From Nocardioides albertanoniae (GTDB taxonomy: Bacteria > Actinomycetota > Actinomycetes > Propionibacteriales > Nocardioidaceae), in NCBI RefSeq assembly GCF_006716315.1, contig NZ_VFOV01000001.1, positions 664,501 through 728,500 on the forward strand: a stretch of DNA of 64,000 bases. The letters are read 5' to 3'. Numbering within the stretch: position 1 is the first letter of the stretch; each line of letters opens with the position of its first letter. Position numbers and translations under genes: made by a program. Positions 8,508-17,008 of this stretch are shown in pieces. Under the pieces are notes generated by a model, which was not told the origin of the DNA, did not search any database, and was given only the letters and a program-made list of their open reading frames with translations.

Positions 8508-11500
8508 TCAGAGGTCGAAGAGCGACCCTGAGTCGTGGATGTCGACGTCCGTACGCGGCGTGTGGGCCTCGCCGCTCGCGGCCGGGGCCGGCTTCGACTC
8601 CTGCGTCGGCGCGGCTTCGGCAGGCGCCTCCTCAGGCTCGGCCTCAGCAGGTGCCTCGGCCTCCTCGGTCGGCGCCTCTGCCTCGGCCGGTGCCTCTGCC
8701 TCGGGCGCCGCCTCGACGGCGGTGTCCTCGGCCGGAGCGGCCTCGGCAGGGGCTTCCTCGGCCGGAGCCTGGGGAGCCGGAGCCTGCGGGGCGGGAGCTG
8801 CCGAGGCGGCGACCGCACCCTCCGGAGCCGAGATGTCGAAGAGCGAGCCGAGGTTGTCGAAGTCGACGTCGCTCCTGGGCTCCGAGGTCGCTCCCGAACC
8901 AGCGGCCGTGGCCTCGGCAGCCGCCGCCGGAGCGGCAGGCGCCGCCGGAGCGGGCTCCGCAGGAGCGGCAGGCTCTGCGGGAGCAGCCTCGCTCGGAGCG
9001 GCCTGTGCCGGAGCAGCAGCCTCGGGCGCCTTGGCAGGAGCCGCCTCGGGCTCCTGGGCCGGCAGATCGAAGAGCGAACCACCGGCGTTGAGGTCGACAC
9101 TCGGCTCGGCCGGGGTGGTGCCCGAGGCCGTGTCTGAGGTCTCCGCAGCGGCGGGCGCCTCGGGCTCGGCGGCAGCGGGTGCGGCCTTCGCCTCGGGAGC
9201 CGGCTTGGCCTCCTCGGCGGGGGTGGCCGGCACGTCGAACAGCGAGCCACCGGCCCCCAGGTCGACAGCAGGCTTCTCGGCGGGGGCCTCGGTCGCAGGC
9301 TTCTCGGCAGCCGGGGTCGACTTCGCCTCGGGCGCAGCCGGCTCGTCGGCAGGTACGTCGAACAGCGAGCCACCGGTGGTGTCGGCGGGCTTCTCCGGCT
9401 CGGCGGGCTTCGCGGGCTTCTCGGGCTCGGCAGCCGGGGCGGGGGTGTCGAAGAGCGACCCGCCGCCCGAAGCACCGCCGGAGGCGGGCTCCTGCGGTGC
9501 AGGCGTGTCGAAGAGCGAGGAGGCGTCGGCGGGAGCCTTCTTCGTCTCCTCCTCGGCAGGCGAGTCGAAGAGCGACGAGCCTCCGGCAGCAGCCGCGCCG
9601 CCGGCAACGGCAGCCCCACCGGCGGACGAGCCGCCGCCGTCTGAGTCGGCGCCGGCCTTGTCGGCCGGAGCGGACTTGCCGGCCGGTGCCGCCTTGGCGG
9701 TGGCGCCGACCTTCTCGCCCTGGCCCGGGGCCAGCTTGGTGGCCTGCTCACCCTTGACGGACGCGAGCAGCATCTGCGCGACGTCGAGCACCTCGACCTC
9801 TTCGCGAGCGCCACCGCTGGACTGGGCCTTGGTCAGACCGTCGGAGAGCATGACGCGGCAGAACGGGCAGCCGACGGCGATCTGGTCGGCGCCGGTGGCG
9901 ACGGCCTCCTCCGTACGGTTCTCGTTGATCCGCGAACCGATCTTCTCTTCCATCCACATCCGGGCGCCACCGGCACCACAGCAGAAGGAACGCTCGGAGT
10001 TGCGGGGCATCTCCTTGTACTCGGCACCCGGCATGATCTGGAGCAGCTCACGCGGCGGCTCGTAGACACCGTTGTGCCGACCGATGTAGCACGGGTCGTG
10101 GTAGGTGATCGAGCGCTTGTGGGCGCCGGCACCGTCGGCCACCGGGGTCAGCTTGCCCTCGCGTACGAGCCGGTTGAGCAGCTGGGTGTGGTGGACGACC
10201 TCGAGCTCGATGCCGAACTCCTTGTACTCGTTCTTCAACGTGTTGAAGCAGTGAGCACAGGTGGTGACGGCCTTCTTGACCTTGAACTCCTTGAACGTCT
10301 CGACGTTCTGCTGAGCCAGGCCCTGGAAGACGAACTCGTTGCCGGCGCGGCGAGCGGAGTCACCGGTGCAGGTCTCGCCGTTGCCGAGCACGCCGAAGGA
10401 GACCCCGGCCATGTCGAGCAGCTCGGCGACGGCGCGGGTGGTCTTCTTGGCACGGTCCTCGTACGCCCCGGCACAGCCGACCCAGAACAGCCAGTCGACC
10501 TCCTCGAGCGACTCGATGTCCTTGCCGACCTCCTTGACGTCGAAGGGCAGGTCCTTGGCCCAGTCCATGCGCGCGTTGGCGTTCATGTTCCAGGGGTTGC
10601 CCTTGCCCTCGAGGCCCTTGAAGAGGCCGTTGAGCTCGGAGGGGAAGTTGGACTCGACGAGCACCTGGTAACGGCGCATGTCCATGATGTGGTCGACGTG
10701 CTCGATGTCGACGGGGCACTGCTGGACGCAGGCACCGCAGGAGGTGCAGGACCAGAGCACGTCCTCGTCGATGACGAAGCCGCCGTCCTCGGGGTTGTAG
10801 AACCAGTCGAGCACCTCGGCGTTGCCCTCGGCACCCTCAGGGGCGCCGTCGGCCTTGCCGACCAGCGGCTTCTCCTTGAGGTCCGAGTCGCCGGCGGCGG
10901 CGTACGCGTGCTCGCGCATCGCCATCATCATCAGCTTCGGCGAGAGCGGCTTCTCGGTGTTCCAGGCGGGGCACTGCGACTGGCAGCGACCGCACTCGGT
11001 GCAGGTGGTGAAGTCGAGGATGCCCTTCCAGGAGAAGTCCTGGATAGAGCCGACACCGAGGATCGCGTCCTCGGGGATGCGGTCCTCCTCGACGTCCTCG
11101 AGGGTGACCGGCTTGCCGTCGATGAGCATCGGCTTGATCGAGCCGAGCGCGGTGCCGAGCGGGCGGGCGCCCTCGGAGTCGGACGTACGCGACCCCGGCT
11201 CGCGCTTGAACCAGATGTTGAACCAGGCGGTGAAGCGGTGCCAGGCGACACCCATCGTCAGGTTGGAGGAGATCACCATGAGCCAGATCAGCGCGGAGAG
11301 GATCTTGAAGCTCGCGATGACGTAGATGATGTTCTCGAGCGAGCCGATGGAGCCGTGGCCGGTCGGGTAGAGGCCACCGAAGAACTGCGCGAGCGGGAAG
11401 TGGAAGCCGGTGGCGTGCTCGGCGTGCTCGCCACCGTGCGCCAGGGCGAGGTTGTACTCCGCACCGCGGATGAACAGGATCGCGATCGACTCGAGCAGCA

Positions 11501-11975
11501 CCATGGCCTCGACGAAGAACGCCTGCCACATGACCGAGCCGTAGAACCGCGTGCCGCGGCCCAGCTTCTTCGGCTGGTGCATGAGCCGGTAGATGATCAG
11601 CGGGATGATGCCCAGCGCGCCGAGCAGGCCGAGACCCTCCGCGACCCACTCGTAGAGGAAGAACTTCCCGATGAACGGGATCGTCCAGTCGGCGGAGAAC
11701 AGCTGGAAGTAGGCCGAACCGACTGCCGTGGAGAGCACGATGAACGCCGCGAAGGCGAACCAGTGCAGGATGCCGACCCAGGTCCACTGCAGCATGCGCG
11801 TGTGGAGGACGGTCTCCTTCAACATCGTCAGTGTTCGTGCCAACGGTTGATCGACGCGGCTGATCGGCGTACCGATCTTGATGACCGCGAGCATCGACCT
11901 GACCGCCTTGGTCGTCAGATAGACGGCGGCCACCGTTGTCGCTAGACACAAGACGATGGCGATGATCTGCAACAT
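8508..11975 (-). CDS. Membrane-bound Fe-S oxidoreductase (Hdr/GlpC-like) with SLFD-repeat tail
   Basis: 1155-residue protein. Residues 1 to about 290 hold roughly six membrane helices. Two [4Fe-4S] ferredoxin motifs follow, CTECGRCQSQCP (about 323) and CTSCGACVQQCP (about 408). Two CCG domains come next: WVGC (about 497), CAHCF (about 574), HDPCYIGRHNG (about 629), CCGAGG (about 662) and GCPFC (about 702). This matches actinobacterial (Fe-S)-binding reductases such as Rv0338c, thought to pass electrons at the membrane, probably from acyl-CoA or lactate-type oxidation. From about 740 to the end the protein is an Ala/Pro/Glu-rich disordered tail with eight SLFD motifs, the last at the C-terminus. 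GAGGAG precedes the ATG. Confidence 0.9.
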   Translation of the reverse strand: MLQIIAIVLCLATTVAAVYLTTKAVRSMLAVIKIGTPISRVDQPLARTLTMLKETVLHTRMLQWTWVGILHWFAFAAFIVLSTAVGSAYFQLFSADWTIPFIGKFFLYEWVAEGLGLLGALGIIPLIIYRLMHQPKKLGRGTRFYGSVMWQAFFVEAMVLLESIAILFIRGAEYNLALAHGGEHAEHATGFHFPLAQFFGGLYPTGHGSIGSLENIIYVIASFKILSALIWLMVISSNLTMGVAWHRFTAWFNIWFKREPGSRTSDSEGARPLGTALGSIKPMLIDGKPVTLEDVEEDRIPEDAILGVGSIQDFSWKGILDFTTCTECGRCQSQCPAWNTEKPLSPKLMMMAMREHAYAAAGDSDLKEKPLVGKADGAPEGAEGNAEVLDWFYNPEDGGFVIDEDVLWSCTSCGACVQQCPVDIEHVDHIMDMRRYQVLVESNFPSELNGLFKGLEGKGNPWNMNANARMDWAKDLPFDVKEVGKDIESLEEVDWLFWVGCAGAYEDRAKKTTRAVAELLDMAGVSFGVLGNGETCTGDSARRAGNEFVFQGLAQQNVETFKEFKVKKAVTTCAHCFNTLKNEYKEFGIELEVVHHTQLLNRLVREGKLTPVADGAGAHKRSITYHDPCYIGRHNGVYEPPRELLQIMPGAEYKEMPRNSERSFCCGAGGARMWMEEKIGSRINENRTEEAVATGADQIAVGCPFCRVMLSDGLTKAQSSGGAREEVEVLDVAQMLLASVKGEQATKLAPGQGEKVGATAKAAPAGKSAPADKAGADSDGGGSSAGGAAVAGGAAAAGGSSLFDSPAEEETKKAPADASSLFDTPAPQEPASGGASGGGSLFDTPAPAAEPEKPAKPAEPEKPADTTGGSLFDVPADEPAAPEAKSTPAAEKPATEAPAEKPAVDLGAGGSLFDVPATPAEEAKPAPEAKAAPAAAEPEAPAAAETSDTASGTTPAEPSVDLNAGGSLFDLPAQEPEAAPAKAPEAAAPAQAAPSEAAPAEPAAPAEPAPAAPAAPAAAAEATAAGSGATSEPRSDVDFDNLGSLFDISAPEGAVAASAAPAPQAPAPQAPAEEAPAEAAPAEDTAVEAAPEAEAPAEAEAPTEEAEAPAEAEPEEAPAEAAPTQESKPAPAASGEAHTPRTDVDIHDSGSLFDL

Positions 11976-12053
11976 GCCTGGGCGCTCCTCATCAGGGGCA
12001 GGACTGCCGGAATGGGACCGAGCCTAATGCCTGTGCTCGGCTCGGTCGCGTAA

Positions 12054-12081
12054 GGGTAGGTGGGATACTACCCACGAGTAA
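12054..12081 (-). promoter_or_regulatory. Inverted repeat in the promoter region of the Fe-S oxidoreductase
   Basis: GGGTAG-N8-CTACCC (12054-12073) overlaps a second dyad, TACCCACGAGTA (12069-12080, one mismatch between half-sites). They lie about 80-105 bases upstream of the gene start, in the only free stretch between its 5' end and the next terminator. The layout is that of an operator; the binding factor is not identifiable here. Confidence 0.4.
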
Positions 12082-12084
12082 CTT

Positions 12085-12128
12085 CAAAAAGAAGAACGGC
12101 CCGCGACCTGGTCAGGCCGCGGGCCGTT
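12085..12128 (-). terminator. Rho-independent terminator of the secreted-protein gene at 12170
   Basis: Stem AACGGCCCGCG (12095-12105) pairs with 12118-12128, extended inside by CCTG/CAGG; on the minus strand it is followed by CTTCTTTTT (12085-12093). It is placed 42 bases past the stop of the 12170 gene. Confidence 0.85.
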
Positions 12129-12169
12129 TCTGAGGACCCTCGAGAAGACGGTCTCAGTCGATCAGCACA

Positions 12170-13453
12170 TCACCGGTCAGGGTTGACCGCGAAGCGCGCG
12201 TGACCGATGTTGACGTGGGACTTGGTGCCCTCGGTCGCGTCGAGGAGGGTCAGTCGCAGGGCGACGACCTCGACGAGCTTCTTGCTGCGGTTGGTGACGA
12301 CGTTGGTCTCGATCTTGAGGAGGCCCGGGATGTCGACGCGGGAGAGCGCCGAGCGGAGCTGCTCGAGGGAGACCTTCTTGTCCTGGATGTAGATGTCACC
12401 GAACTTGGTGCCCGACGTGGAGGTCGAGGTGCCCTTGTCCTTGGTGTACTTGGCGTTGGCCTGAGCACGGATCGCCTCGATGCGGATGGCGCCCTTGCCG
12501 ATGTTGACGTTGGCAACCTCACCGAAGCTGTAGCCGGTGGCGGAGGTCTTGGTCTGGCTCGAACGCTGACCGCTCGAGAGGCCCTTGACGTTCACGATGC
12601 TGCCGGCGTCACCCAGCGGGACACCCGCGAGGGACTTGGAGAGCTCCTTGCCCTTGGTGCCGGTGCAGACGACGTTGGTCAGCGGGTTCTTGCCGACCTC
12701 GACCTTGCCGCCGAGGGCGCTGGCGTCGACAGCGGCACCGAAGCCACCGAAGACACCCGAGTAGACCTTGCCGTTGATGTCCGCGCGCGAGCGACCGACG
12801 ATGACCTCGGAGTCGCTGCCGTGGAGCTTGATGTAGATGCCGTTGGCGTAGGACATCGCACCGTTGGCGTTGGAACGCTCGGTGACGTTGCCCAGGCCGA
12901 TCGTGGCGATGCCCGGGATGACGAGCGGCTTGTCGCGGCCCGGCACCTTGAGCTCGTGCTTCGGGCCGGGGCCGGCCGGGTCGAGGACGACGCGGGCGAC
13001 GTCGGACGTGGCGTCCGACTTGTAGCCGCTGCCGTTCCACCACGCCTGCGAGGTGGAGCTGAGGCCCTCGACGGTGACCTTGCCGAGCTTGTTGTTGTTC
13101 AGGACGACGTTGGCGATCTTGTGGGTCGAGATGACCTTGACCGACTTGCCGGACTTCACGGTGCGCTGCCGGGTCTCGGTAGCGCCGATCTTGCCGAGGC
13201 CGGGCACCTTCGCGCCGGCGGTGTTGTTGCTGACGTCGTGACCAGCCTTACGGGTGCACCCGACGGTCTGGTATCCGAGGTCTCCCGAGTTGGCCGGCAG
13301 CTGGCCGCCGGTCACGCGGGTGCCGAAGCCGTTGGCGAACATCCCGAAGGAGGTAGTCGTCAGAGCGGCCTGTGAGGGTGCCGGCACAGCCAGGACGCCA
13401 CCGGTAAGAGCGGCGGCGGCTGCGGACAGCACGAGCGTACGCATGCTTCGCAT
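12170..13453 (-). CDS. Secreted choice-of-anchor P-like protein
   Basis: 427-residue exported protein. The signal peptide is clear: MRSMRTLVLS, a hydrophobic alanine-rich core, then a PAPSQA cleavage site near residue 29. The rest is a soluble, Gly/Ser/Val-rich beta protein with no cell-wall sorting signal or membrane helix, and resembles proteins annotated as choice-of-anchor P family in Nocardioides-like actinobacteria. Repeated elements (VKVISTHKIANVVLNN; SQTKTSATGYSFGEVANVNI) suggest repeated beta domains. The ATG at 13453 is chosen because it begins a proper signal peptide; a further ATG at 13444 is possible. The long leader (13454-13566) folds into alternative hairpins. Function unknown. 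Confidence 0.78.
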   Translation of the reverse strand: MRSMRTLVLSAAAAALTGGVLAVPAPSQAALTTTSFGMFANGFGTRVTGGQLPANSGDLGYQTVGCTRKAGHDVSNNTAGAKVPGLGKIGATETRQRTVKSGKSVKVISTHKIANVVLNNNKLGKVTVEGLSSTSQAWWNGSGYKSDATSDVARVVLDPAGPGPKHELKVPGRDKPLVIPGIATIGLGNVTERSNANGAMSYANGIYIKLHGSDSEVIVGRSRADINGKVYSGVFGGFGAAVDASALGGKVEVGKNPLTNVVCTGTKGKELSKSLAGVPLGDAGSIVNVKGLSSGQRSSQTKTSATGYSFGEVANVNIGKGAIRIEAIRAQANAKYTKDKGTSTSTSGTKFGDIYIQDKKVSLEQLRSALSRVDIPGLLKIETNVVTNRSKKLVEVVALRLTLLDATEGTKSHVNIGHARFAVNPDR

Positions 13454-13479
13454 TGTTGGTTGGACTCCGATTCTGCGGT

Positions 13480-13566
13480 GGGGATCCCCCAAGATCCCCG
13501 CAACGGGGCCGTGCCACCTGCCAGATCCGGGGGAACCTGGCGCACTCCCGAGTTAAGGGGTGGCAC
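13480..13566 (-). ncRNA. Structured 5' leader with nested stem, possible pseudoknot and alternative hairpins
   Basis: On the minus-strand transcript, GUGCCACC (13566-13559) pairs with GGUGGCAC (13518-13511); inside it GCCAG (13541-13537) pairs with CUGGC (13524-13520); the loop CCCCCG (13533-13528) can pair with CGGGAG (13550-13545) as a pseudoknot. Downstream, CCCCG-UUG-CGGGG (13508-13496) and GGGGAUC-N6-GAUCCCC (13499-13480) share the GGGG at 13499-13496, so they exclude each other. This is riboswitch-like architecture. I cannot match it to a named class; the UUAACUC and GAAUCGG segments faintly recall c-di-AMP (ydaO) elements. Confidence 0.5.
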
Positions 13567-13663
13567 ATCGCTCAAACGAGAGAAAACGCGAGAAGTTATC
13601 GGGGTCGGGGATCTATTTCTGAATGATCCGTTCGGGCCATGCTGAAACCACCCGGAACGTACG

Positions 13664-13699
13664 CAGCGGGCCGCGACCTGTGGAGGTCGCGGCCCGCTG
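13664..13699 (-). terminator. Hairpin terminator of the 13731 gene
   Basis: A 16-bp perfect GC-rich stem (13664-13679 with 13684-13699) around a GTGG loop lies 32 bases past the stop of the proline-rich membrane protein gene. There is no T-tract. Confidence 0.75.
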
Positions 13700-13730
13700 G
13701 GAGCAATCGTCAGGTTTTACCGAGCCGGAA

Positions 13731-14816
13731 TCACCGGGTCAGGTCGAGGTTGATCCCGGTGAGGGTGCCGACGACGCCGGTGGTCGCGTCGAGCGTCGGC
13801 GCGACCACGTTCTCGCCGAGCGTGGGCTGCTTGGGCTCCGGCTGAGGCTCGGGCTCGGGCTCCGGCTCGGGGGCAGGTGCCGGAGCCGGGGCGGGAGCCG
13901 GGTCCGAGGTCTGGTCGCCGCCACCGCTGCCGCTGTCGCCGCTCGGGGCGGAGACCGTGCCGCTCGAGGAGTGCGAGCCGCCGTAGGACTCGGCGCTGGA
14001 GGGCGCGTCGTAGTTGCCGCTGGAGTGCTTGCCTCCGGCCGTGGCGCGCTCGACCGCGGGCGAGATCTCGGCTGACGGGACCGAGCCGTCGGGGACGATG
14101 ACGCCGGGGGCTCCGACGACCTCTTGGTCGCCGACGTACTCGATCACCGGCGAGGCGTCGATCTGGTTCGAGTGGGCCTTGACCTGCTGGGTCTGGGCCT
14201 GCACGTCGGTCTCGGGGCCGACGTTGGCCTGGGCGAAGGCGCCGATGGCGGCCGAGGCGATCGCCATCGCCGCGAGCGGCAGCAGGATCGCCTTCTTGCC
14301 GCGGCCACGGCCCTCGGCCTCGGGGCCCTGGTCGATGAACGACGGCTTGTGGGTCGGCGCCTGGGCGGCGGCGTAGGCCGGCATCGCCGGGTTGGCGTAC
14401 ATCATCGGCCGGGCGGGGTGCAGGCGCGGCTGCTGCGCGGCGTAGGGGTTCGGCTGGAAGGCCTGCTGTGGCAGCTGGTCGTGCGCCGGCATCGGGCGGC
14501 GGTGGCTCGGGCGAGCCGGCTGGAAGAAGCTGGCGTCGGGTCGCGGCGAACCCTGCGGGGCGCGAGACGCGCCGGGCGTACGCTGCGGCAACCCGTCGAC
14601 GCCCGGGATCTGCCCGTCGCGAGGCGCGGGGGAGTAGGGCGTGTAGCGCGGCGCCGGCGCCTGCCCGGGGGCGGCGTGCAGGTTCGGGTTGGTGAACCAC
14701 GACTCGGTCGCGGGCTGGATGCCCTCGAGAGCACGGGCGGCGATCTCGAGCGGGTCGGGGGCGACACCGTCGACCGGACGCTTGAGCGGTCGCGGCCGAT
14801 AGTTCTGATCAGTCAT
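13731..14816 (-). CDS. Proline-rich single-pass membrane protein, unknown function
   Basis: 361-residue protein with a long Pro/Gln/Ala-rich cytoplasmic N-terminus (1 to about 165), one membrane helix (about 173-195, ILLPLAAMAIASAAIGAFA) preceded by a basic GRGRGKK stop, and an extracellular part. The outer part has a small conserved-looking segment (about 196-245, including DASPVIEYVG), a Ser/Gly region, a Pro/Glu repeat (PAPAPAPAPAPEPEPEPEPQ) and a final LDATTGVVGTLTGINLDL. The C-terminal Pro/Glu stretch could span peptidoglycan. I do not recognise a family. The AT-rich region upstream is probably its promoter. Confidence 0.7.
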   Translation of the reverse strand: MTDQNYRPRPLKRPVDGVAPDPLEIAARALEGIQPATESWFTNPNLHAAPGQAPAPRYTPYSPAPRDGQIPGVDGLPQRTPGASRAPQGSPRPDASFFQPARPSHRRPMPAHDQLPQQAFQPNPYAAQQPRLHPARPMMYANPAMPAYAAAQAPTHKPSFIDQGPEAEGRGRGKKAILLPLAAMAIASAAIGAFAQANVGPETDVQAQTQQVKAHSNQIDASPVIEYVGDQEVVGAPGVIVPDGSVPSAEISPAVERATAGGKHSSGNYDAPSSAESYGGSHSSSGTVSAPSGDSGSGGGDQTSDPAPAPAPAPAPEPEPEPEPQPEPKQPTLGENVVAPTLDATTGVVGTLTGINLDLTR

Positions 14817-14912
14817 GAACTCTGTCTCCTGCGCGCATAGTCAGTGGGGTGGAGCCGCGCGCCTGGATACCCCACCAGAATCTCGCGGAGTTGTCACCTT
14901 CTCCTCCGCTCA

Positions 14913-14952
14913 CTGTTACTAAATGGGCCAAAAAATTTGAAGTTGGTAACAG
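14913..14952 (-). promoter_or_regulatory. AT-rich upstream region with CTGTTAC / GTAACAG inverted repeat
   Basis: CTGTTAC (14913-14919) and GTAACAG (14946-14952) are exact inverted 7-mers separated by 26 bases of unusually AT-rich DNA (AAAAAATTTGAAG). It lies about 100-135 bases upstream of the proline-rich membrane protein gene and just beyond the 3' end of the CitE-like gene. It is a plausible promoter/operator region; no -10/-35 pair is certain. Confidence 0.35.
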
Positions 14953-14988
14953 ATTAGATACTGGCGGGGGTATCCCGGGACTGCTGGG

Positions 14989-15852
14989 TCAGAGATCGGC
15001 GATCGCGGCGGCGATGCTCAGGGTGCGCCGGGCCGACTCGACGTGGAGGTTCTCGACCATCTTGCCGTTGTAGGTCACCACGCCGCCGTCGCTCGCCTCC
15101 CAGGTCTCGATGAGGCCCTGGGCGTCCTCGACGGCCTGCTCGCTCGGGGCGAAACCGGCGTTGGCGCCCTCGACCTGGGCGGGGTGGATCAGGGTCTTGC
15201 CGTCGAACCCGAAGATGCGGCCCTGATCGACCTCGGCCGCGTAGCCCTCGGCGTCCTTCACGTTGTTGTAGACGCCGTCGAGGATGACCTTGCCGCTCGC
15301 GCGTGCGGCGAGCACGGCCAGCTGGAGGCTGGTGACCAGGTTGGCGCGGGCCGGGACGTGGTCGACGTACAGCTCCTTGACCAGGTCGTTGGTGCCCATG
15401 ACGAGCACCGTCAGCCGCTCGGAGGCCGAGGCGATCTCCTCGGCGTGGAGGATGGCGTACGGGCTCTCGATCATCGCCCAGAGCTTGGTCTGCTCCGGCA
15501 CGCCGGCCTTCTCGAAGGCGGCGACGAGGTCGTGCACCTGCTGGGCGCTGTTGACCTTGGGCACCACGATCGCGTCGGGCGCGGCCTTCGCGGCTGCGGC
15601 CAGGTCGTCGGCGTGCCACTCGGTGTCGGCGCCGTTGATGCGGATGGTGAGCTCTTTGCTGCCGTACTCACCCGAGGCCACCGCGGCTGCGGCGTTCTCG
15701 CGTGCCTGGGGCTTGGCCTCAGGGGCGACCGCGTCCTCGAGGTCGAGGATCAGCGCGTCGGCCTGGATCGACTTCGCCTTCTCCAGGGCCCGCTCGTTGG
15801 AGCTGGGCATGTAGAGGACGGAGCGGCGGGGGCGGAGGGTCTGCTCGGTCAT
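14989..15852 (-). CDS. CitE-like CoA ester lyase (HpcH/HpaI aldolase/citrate lyase family)
   Basis: 287-residue TIM-barrel enzyme of the CitE-like family. It carries the N-terminal RSVLYMPSSNERALEKA, the metal-site region LILDLEDAVAP (about 35-45) and the later motif GTNDLVKEL, with DGKTLIHPAQ near the C-terminus. Family members cleave or hydrolyse acyl-CoAs such as malyl-CoA or citramalyl-CoA. The ATG at 15852 is only 2 bases after the stop of the malyl-CoA lyase-like gene, so the two form an operon. By analogy with the Mcl1/Mcl2 pair of the ethylmalonyl-CoA pathway this could be a malyl-CoA thioesterase or second lyase; that is inference. Confidence 0.85.
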   Translation of the reverse strand: MTEQTLRPRRSVLYMPSSNERALEKAKSIQADALILDLEDAVAPEAKPQARENAAAAVASGEYGSKELTIRINGADTEWHADDLAAAAKAAPDAIVVPKVNSAQQVHDLVAAFEKAGVPEQTKLWAMIESPYAILHAEEIASASERLTVLVMGTNDLVKELYVDHVPARANLVTSLQLAVLAARASGKVILDGVYNNVKDAEGYAAEVDQGRIFGFDGKTLIHPAQVEGANAGFAPSEQAVEDAQGLIETWEASDGGVVTYNGKMVENLHVESARRTLSIAAAIADL

Positions 15853-15854
15853 GA

Positions 15855-16922
15855 TCAGTCCACCTCGATGGTGTCGTAGAGCTCCTTGAGCTTCGGGTCG
15901 ATGGCCGCGAGCTCCTCGGCGAGGTCGACGAGCACCAGGCACTGCTTCAGCGAGGCGTCGTCCTCCATCTTGCCGTCGAGCATGACCGCGCCGGTGCCGT
16001 CGCCCATGGCGGCGACCACGCGGCGGGCGTGCTTGATGTCTTCGACGCTCGGGGAGAAGACGCGGTTGGCGATCTCGATCTGCTTGGGGTGCAGGCTCCA
16101 GGTGCCGACGCAGCCGAGCAGGAACGCGTTGCGGAACTGGTCCTCGGCCGCGACCACGTCGGTGATGTCGCCGAAGGGGCCGTAGTAGGGGTAGATCCCC
16201 GCCTCGGCGCACGCGTCGACCATCTTCGCGATCGTGTAGTGCCACAGGTCCTGCTGGAAGATCGTGCGCTCGCCCTGGATGTCGCCGTCCTTCGGGTCCT
16301 GGCGGACCAGGTAGCCGGGGTGGCCACCGCCGACGCGGGTGGTCTTCATCTTGCGGTCGGCCGCGAGGTCGGCGGGGCCCAGCGAGATGCCCTGCATGCG
16401 CGGGGAGGCCAGCGCGATGTCCTCGACGTTGGCCACGCCGCGCGCGGTCTCGAGGATGGCGTGGATGAGGATCGGCCGCTCGACGCCGCCCTTGGCCTCG
16501 AGCTGGGCGAGGATCCGGTCGACGTAGTGGATGTCCTCGGGGCCCTGCACCTTCGGCACCATGACGACGTCGAGCTTGTCGCCGATCTCGGTGACCAGGG
16601 TGATCAGGTCGTCGAGCACCCACGGGGAGTCGAGGCTGTTGATCCGGGTCCACAGCTGCGTGGGTCCGAAGTCGGTGGCCTTGGCGATCTCGACCAGGCC
16701 CTCGCGCGCGGCGACCTTGTTGTCGGCCTTGACGGCGTCCTCCAGGTTGCCGAGCAGCACGTCGACGGTGCCGACCATCGCGGGCACCTTCGCGGCCATC
16801 TTCGGGTTGGACGGGTCGAAGAAGTGGATCGCGCGGCTGGGCCGCGCCGGGATCTCCCGCGGCGGCGTGGGGGCGCCCACCGCCAACGGTGCGAAGAAGT
16901 CCTTGGGGCTCTTGTGGCTCAT
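15855..16922 (-). CDS. L-malyl-CoA / beta-methylmalyl-CoA lyase-like protein
   Basis: 355-residue CitE-superfamily enzyme closest to Mcl1-type lyases, which split malyl-CoA to glyoxylate plus acetyl-CoA and beta-methylmalyl-CoA to glyoxylate plus propionyl-CoA. Visible features are [19 protein letters not shown] near residue 30, [10 protein letters not shown] (metal-binding Glu/Asp), the [12 protein letters not shown] strand, [11 protein letters not shown] and the C-terminal [11 protein letters not shown]. It is longer than bare CitE because of the insert around [13 protein letters not shown], as in Mcl1. The start at 16922 ([10 protein letters not shown]) is preferred to an in-frame upstream ATG at 16955, which lacks family sequence. 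The crotonyl-CoA reductase and mutase of the pathway are not in this window. Confidence 0.85.
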   Translation of the reverse strand: MSHKSPKDFFAPLAVGAPTPPREIPARPSRAIHFFDPSNPKMAAKVPAMVGTVDVLLGNLEDAVKADNKVAAREGLVEIAKATDFGPTQLWTRINSLDSPWVLDDLITLVTEIGDKLDVVMVPKVQGPEDIHYVDRILAQLEAKGGVERPILIHAILETARGVANVEDIALASPRMQGISLGPADLAADRKMKTTRVGGGHPGYLVRQDPKDGDIQGERTIFQQDLWHYTIAKMVDACAEAGIYPYYGPFGDITDVVAAEDQFRNAFLLGCVGTWSLHPKQIEIANRVFSPSVEDIKHARRVVAAMGDGTGAVMLDGKMEDDASLKQCLVLVDLAEELAAIDPKLKELYDTIEVD

Positions 16923-17008
16923 GGCGACACCATAACGGCCGGTAACTGCTCCCATGTACGCCGTCCGCTGGCCGTCCGGTTCTGGTGCGGCAGGTCACTT
17001 CCCGGCCG

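Noticed and set aside
10074..11945. A 623-residue open frame on the plus strand, opposite the Fe-S oxidoreductase
   Set aside because: The minus strand encodes complete Fe-S and CCG motifs; the plus frame is Glu/Val/Leu-rich shadow sequence.
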